A DNA stretch of 15,454 nucleotides from Acidobacteriota bacterium (lineage in GTDB: Bacteria > Acidobacteriota > Terriglobia > Terriglobales > Acidobacteriaceae): assembly GCA_021779695.1 (NCBI GenBank), contig JAJYAE010000067.1, positions 1-15,454 on the forward strand, read 5' to 3'. The notes under the pieces are model-generated. The model made no database searches and was not told the DNA's origin. It was given only the letters and a program-made list of their open reading frames with translations. Shown here in pieces: positions 13,159 through 15,454 of the stretch (position 1 is the stretch's first letter; every line of letters starts with the position of its first letter). A program made the translations under genes and the position numbers.

Positions 13159-14468
13159 ACACCGCGATTGATTCCAGCTACTCTCCCGACGTCGTCGTCA
13201 TTGGCGCAGGGATCGCCGGGTTACAGTCTGCACTCGATCTGGCCGATCAAGGGATGAGCGTCCTGGTCGTTGAGCGCAATGCGAGCATCGGCGGGCACAT
13301 GATCGAACTTAGCAAAGTCTTTCCCACGCTGGATTGCGCCAGTTGTATTACGACGCCAAAGATGTCTGCAGCGGCGCACCATCCGAATATTCAGATCCTG
13401 ACCTATACGGAGGTGGAGTCGATCGAATCCATCGAAGCACATCATGTGGTGCGGCTCCTCCAGAAGCCGACCTATGTGAACTTCGACAAATGCATCGGTT
13501 GCCGGCTTTGCGAATATGCATGCGACACAGAGTACCCGGATCCCTTTGAGCAGGGTCTTGGTTCGGTTCGCGCCATCGCGGTCCCGTTTACCAACGCCAT
13601 TCCGCAAAAGGCGGTGCTCGATGCGGAGCATTGCGGCACCTGCGGCACCTGCGCGCGCGTGTGCCCGACCGGAGCGATTGAGTTCGATCAGCAGCCACGG
13701 CGGCTAAACATTCACACGGATGCGGTCATCCTTGCGACTGGATTTCAGCTGAATGCAGTCACGATCAAGCCGCAGTATCACGCCAGCCTCAGCCGCGACA
13801 TCATTTCACCGCTCACGCTGGAGCGCCTTCTGGCGCCCCACGGACCTTATGGGCGAGTGCTTCGGCCCTCCGACGGAAAAATCCCTTCTTCAATTGCATT
13901 TGTGCAATGCGCTGGCTCGCGCGACGAGTCGATCGGCGTCCCCTACTGTTCACGGGTGTGCTGCATGTACGCCATCAAGCAGGCCATGCTGTTGTCCGGA
14001 GCTCTTCCGCTGGCAGACATCACCATCTACTACATGGACATTCGGGCCTTTGGTAAAGGGTATGAGCAGTTCTATCAGACTGCCAAAGCAATGGGCATCA
14101 ACTTTGTCCGGGGCAAGGTTGCTCGGATTCAGCCCGTCGGTGGAGGCGATCTGTCGGTGCTGGTGGAGACCACAGAAGATGCCGAGAACCCCATGCAGGA
14201 ACATCGTCACGACTTGGTTGTACTTGCACAGGGGATGGTTCCCGGCTGGAATCCGAAGGGGATTGTCAACACAGCCTGCGCGGGAGACGGCTTTGTGGCA
14301 ACGCCGCAGTTGACGGCGCCAACCGCTACCACGGTCCCCGGCATATTCACTGCCGGCGCAGCGGCGGGACCCAAAGATATTGTCGACAGCATTGCAGAGG
14401 CTGGAGCCGCAGCCATGCAGGCCAGCGAGTATTTGTATCAGAAGCGATCCTTAACCTGCGTTGGGTAA
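13155..14468 (+). CDS. HdrA-like FAD/iron-sulfur flavoprotein (short form)
   Basis: 437 residues equivalent to the central and C-terminal parts of heterodisulfide reductase subunit A. The FAD-binding Rossmann motif GAGIAG is at 17-22, with the acceptor glutamate at E40. LDCASCITTPKM (59-70, C61 and C64) is the HdrA hallmark. Two ferredoxin motifs follow: C113-x2-C116-x2-C119-x3-C123 (followed by Asp, not Pro) and C160-x2-C163-x2-C166-x3-C170-P. Later come QCAGSRD (C252) and YCSRVCC (C265, C269, C270). The HdrA N-terminal cluster domain is absent; the next gene supplies it. GTG start, overlapping the MvhD-like stop by 4 bases, with AAGGGGG upstream. Expected role: flavin-based electron transfer, perhaps bifurcation, in a soluble complex. 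QmoA-type proteins are relatives. Confidence 0.9.
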   Translation: MNTAIDSSYSPDVVVIGAGIAGLQSALDLADQGMSVLVVERNASIGGHMIELSKVFPTLDCASCITTPKMSAAAHHPNIQILTYTEVESIESIEAHHVVRLLQKPTYVNFDKCIGCRLCEYACDTEYPDPFEQGLGSVRAIAVPFTNAIPQKAVLDAEHCGTCGTCARVCPTGAIEFDQQPRRLNIHTDAVILATGFQLNAVTIKPQYHASLSRDIISPLTLERLLAPHGPYGRVLRPSDGKIPSSIAFVQCAGSRDESIGVPYCSRVCCMYAIKQAMLLSGALPLADITIYYMDIRAFGKGYEQFYQTAKAMGINFVRGKVARIQPVGGGDLSVLVETTEDAENPMQEHRHDLVVLAQGMVPGWNPKGIVNTACAGDGFVATPQLTAPTATTVPGIFTAGAAAGPKDIVDSIAEAGAAAMQASEYLYQKRSLTCVG

Positions 14469-14503
14469 TTGTTACGAATGTGAGCCAGCGTGAGAGGAAG
14501 ACG

Positions 14504-15454
14504 ATGAACCATCCGGATCCGAAAGACCAGGCACTGGAACTTACGAACGGCGGCGCGGAATGCTGGGAGCCCGGGCAGGTCGACGAGCATGCTGTCCAGC
14601 AGGAAATTGACTCTGCCTGGCGCCGCGAAGAGGCTCTTTACTCTGCTGCAAAGGAGCAGCAAGAGCCGCGCATCGGCGTCTATATCTGCCGGTGTGGCGG
14701 AAACATCTCGGATGTTGTCGATGTCGAGCGCGTCGCCCGGACGGTGCGCCTGATTCCAGGAGTGACAACGGCCAAGGTACATACATTTGTCTGCTCCGAT
14801 CCTGGGCAACACACCATCAGCGATGACATTCTCAAGGAGAACCTGGATCGCGTCGTGGTCGCATCCTGCTCACCGTTTCTGCATGAGCAGACATTTCGCG
14901 GCGCTGTTTCACGCGGCGGGCTCAACCCCTATCTCTACGAGCACGTCAATATCCGGGAGCAAGCGTCGTGGGCGCATAAGCACGATCCGGAGGGCGCGAC
15001 TCAGAAGGCGATCCGGATGATCGCTGCTGCCGTCGGAAAGCTGCACTATGTTCGGCCGCTGGATCAAATCAAACTGCCCAATCATCGTCGCGCCCTCGTG
15101 ATTGGCGGCGGAGTTGCCGGCATGAAAGCAGCCTCTGATCTGGCGATGCGTGGCATCAAAGTCCTGCTAGTGGAAGCGTCCGAGCGATTAGGCGGCCAGT
15201 TGAACAACCTGAACCGCGTCTACCCATCGGAGCGTCCGGCCTCAGAGATTGTGAAGGAACTTGAGCAGAAAGTCCTGCACAACGAGAATATCGAGATCTT
15301 CCTCGGCGCCAGGGTCAAATCAGTAAGTGGATTCATCGGCAATTTCAAAATTGCGCTGCAAGTGGCAAGCACTGCCGGAGATGAATCTCCCCATGTTGCG
15401 TTCACTGTAGGAGCAATCGTCATTGCGACAGGCTTCCGTCCTTATGTCCCGCAA
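14504..15454 (+). CDS. HdrA-type flavoprotein with N-terminal cluster domain (partial)
   Basis: 317 codons are present and the frame is open at the window edge. After a non-conserved polar leader (1-55, Glu/Gln-rich) the HdrA N-terminal domain begins: RIGVYICRCGGNI (56-68; C62, C64), then FVCSDPGQ (C97), VVVASCSPFLHEQTF (C122) and GLNPYLYEHVNIREQASWAHK (139-159), all typical of HdrA. The FAD-binding domain follows with ALVIGGGVAGM (197-207), E224, LGGQLNNL and IVIATGFRP (305-313). GAGG at 14494-14497 lies 6 nt before the ATG, and no later Met precedes the conserved core, so the leader appears genuine. Usual HdrA proteins start almost directly at RIGV, making the leader odd. It lies 35 bp after the first HdrA-like gene and probably works with it. 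HdrB/HdrC-type genes would be expected downstream. Confidence 0.9.
   Translation, partial: MNHPDPKDQALELTNGGAECWEPGQVDEHAVQQEIDSAWRREEALYSAAKEQQEPRIGVYICRCGGNISDVVDVERVARTVRLIPGVTTAKVHTFVCSDPGQHTISDDILKENLDRVVVASCSPFLHEQTFRGAVSRGGLNPYLYEHVNIREQASWAHKHDPEGATQKAIRMIAAAVGKLHYVRPLDQIKLPNHRRALVIGGGVAGMKAASDLAMRGIKVLLVEASERLGGQLNNLNRVYPSERPASEIVKELEQKVLHNENIEIFLGARVKSVSGFIGNFKIALQVASTAGDESPHVAFTVGAIVIATGFRPYVPQ

Noticed and set aside
1..15454. CRISPR arrays, insertion-sequence transposases, rRNA genes, replication origins
   Set aside because: No regularly spaced repeats, transposase motifs, rRNA sequence or origin-like boxes were seen on either strand.

Overview
The window looks like chromosome of an Acidobacteriota member, most likely class Terriglobia (subdivision 1). 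This is inferred from the moderately high GC, the secreted plant-polymer enzymes (tannase-family esterase, GH105), and three small hypothetical proteins of a kind I associate with that group. It has not been confirmed by any search.

Layout. (1) 1-2051, minus strand: a secreted-type adenosine deaminase followed 11 bp later by an MmcQ/YjbR-family protein. (2) 2303-3687: an intact tRNA-Phe(GAA) whose last 21 bases recur exactly at 3667-3687. The two copies bracket a compact, more AT-rich insertion of about 1.3 kb carrying three small genes and no integrase. A second, inner pair of near-identical 19-bp direct repeats, each made of two GTACT boxes one helical turn apart, lies just inside both ends. 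This has the shape of a minimal tRNA-integrated element, or its remnant, that needs a recombinase in trans. (3) 3886-6735, plus strand: a secreted tannase/feruloyl-esterase-family enzyme and a GH105 unsaturated-uronyl hydrolase, both pointing to plant biomass breakdown. (4) 7006-8453, minus strand: a two-gene operon of an ABM-fold monooxygenase-like protein and an iron-type alcohol dehydrogenase, closed by a candidate hairpin terminator.

(5) 8737-11715, plus strand: a PAS-AAA+-Fis enhancer-binding protein, a perfect -24/-12 sigma-54 promoter, and a FadL-family outer-membrane transporter. An upstream palindrome sits at the distance expected for the activator's binding site. This reads as a self-contained regulator-target unit for uptake of a hydrophobic compound.

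(6) 11905 to the window end, plus strand: ArsR-family repressor, TusA-family sulfur carrier, MvhD/FlpD-like iron-sulfur subunit, HdrA-like flavoprotein with two ferredoxin clusters, and a second HdrA-type flavoprotein (truncated by the window) with the HdrA N-terminal cluster domain. Short gaps, a GTGA stop/start overlap and strong ribosome-binding sites suggest one operon. The TusA and ArsR partners suggest that it handles sulfur, or couples a thiol/disulfide redox step to ferredoxin or NAD pools. HdrB/HdrC-type subunits would be expected just beyond the window. A near-palindrome 32 bp before the ArsR start is the likely autoregulatory operator.

The observations most worth following are the integrase-less tRNA-Phe element with paired inner repeats, and the ArsR-TusA-MvhD-HdrA-HdrA cluster, whose MvhD has a changed cysteine pattern.
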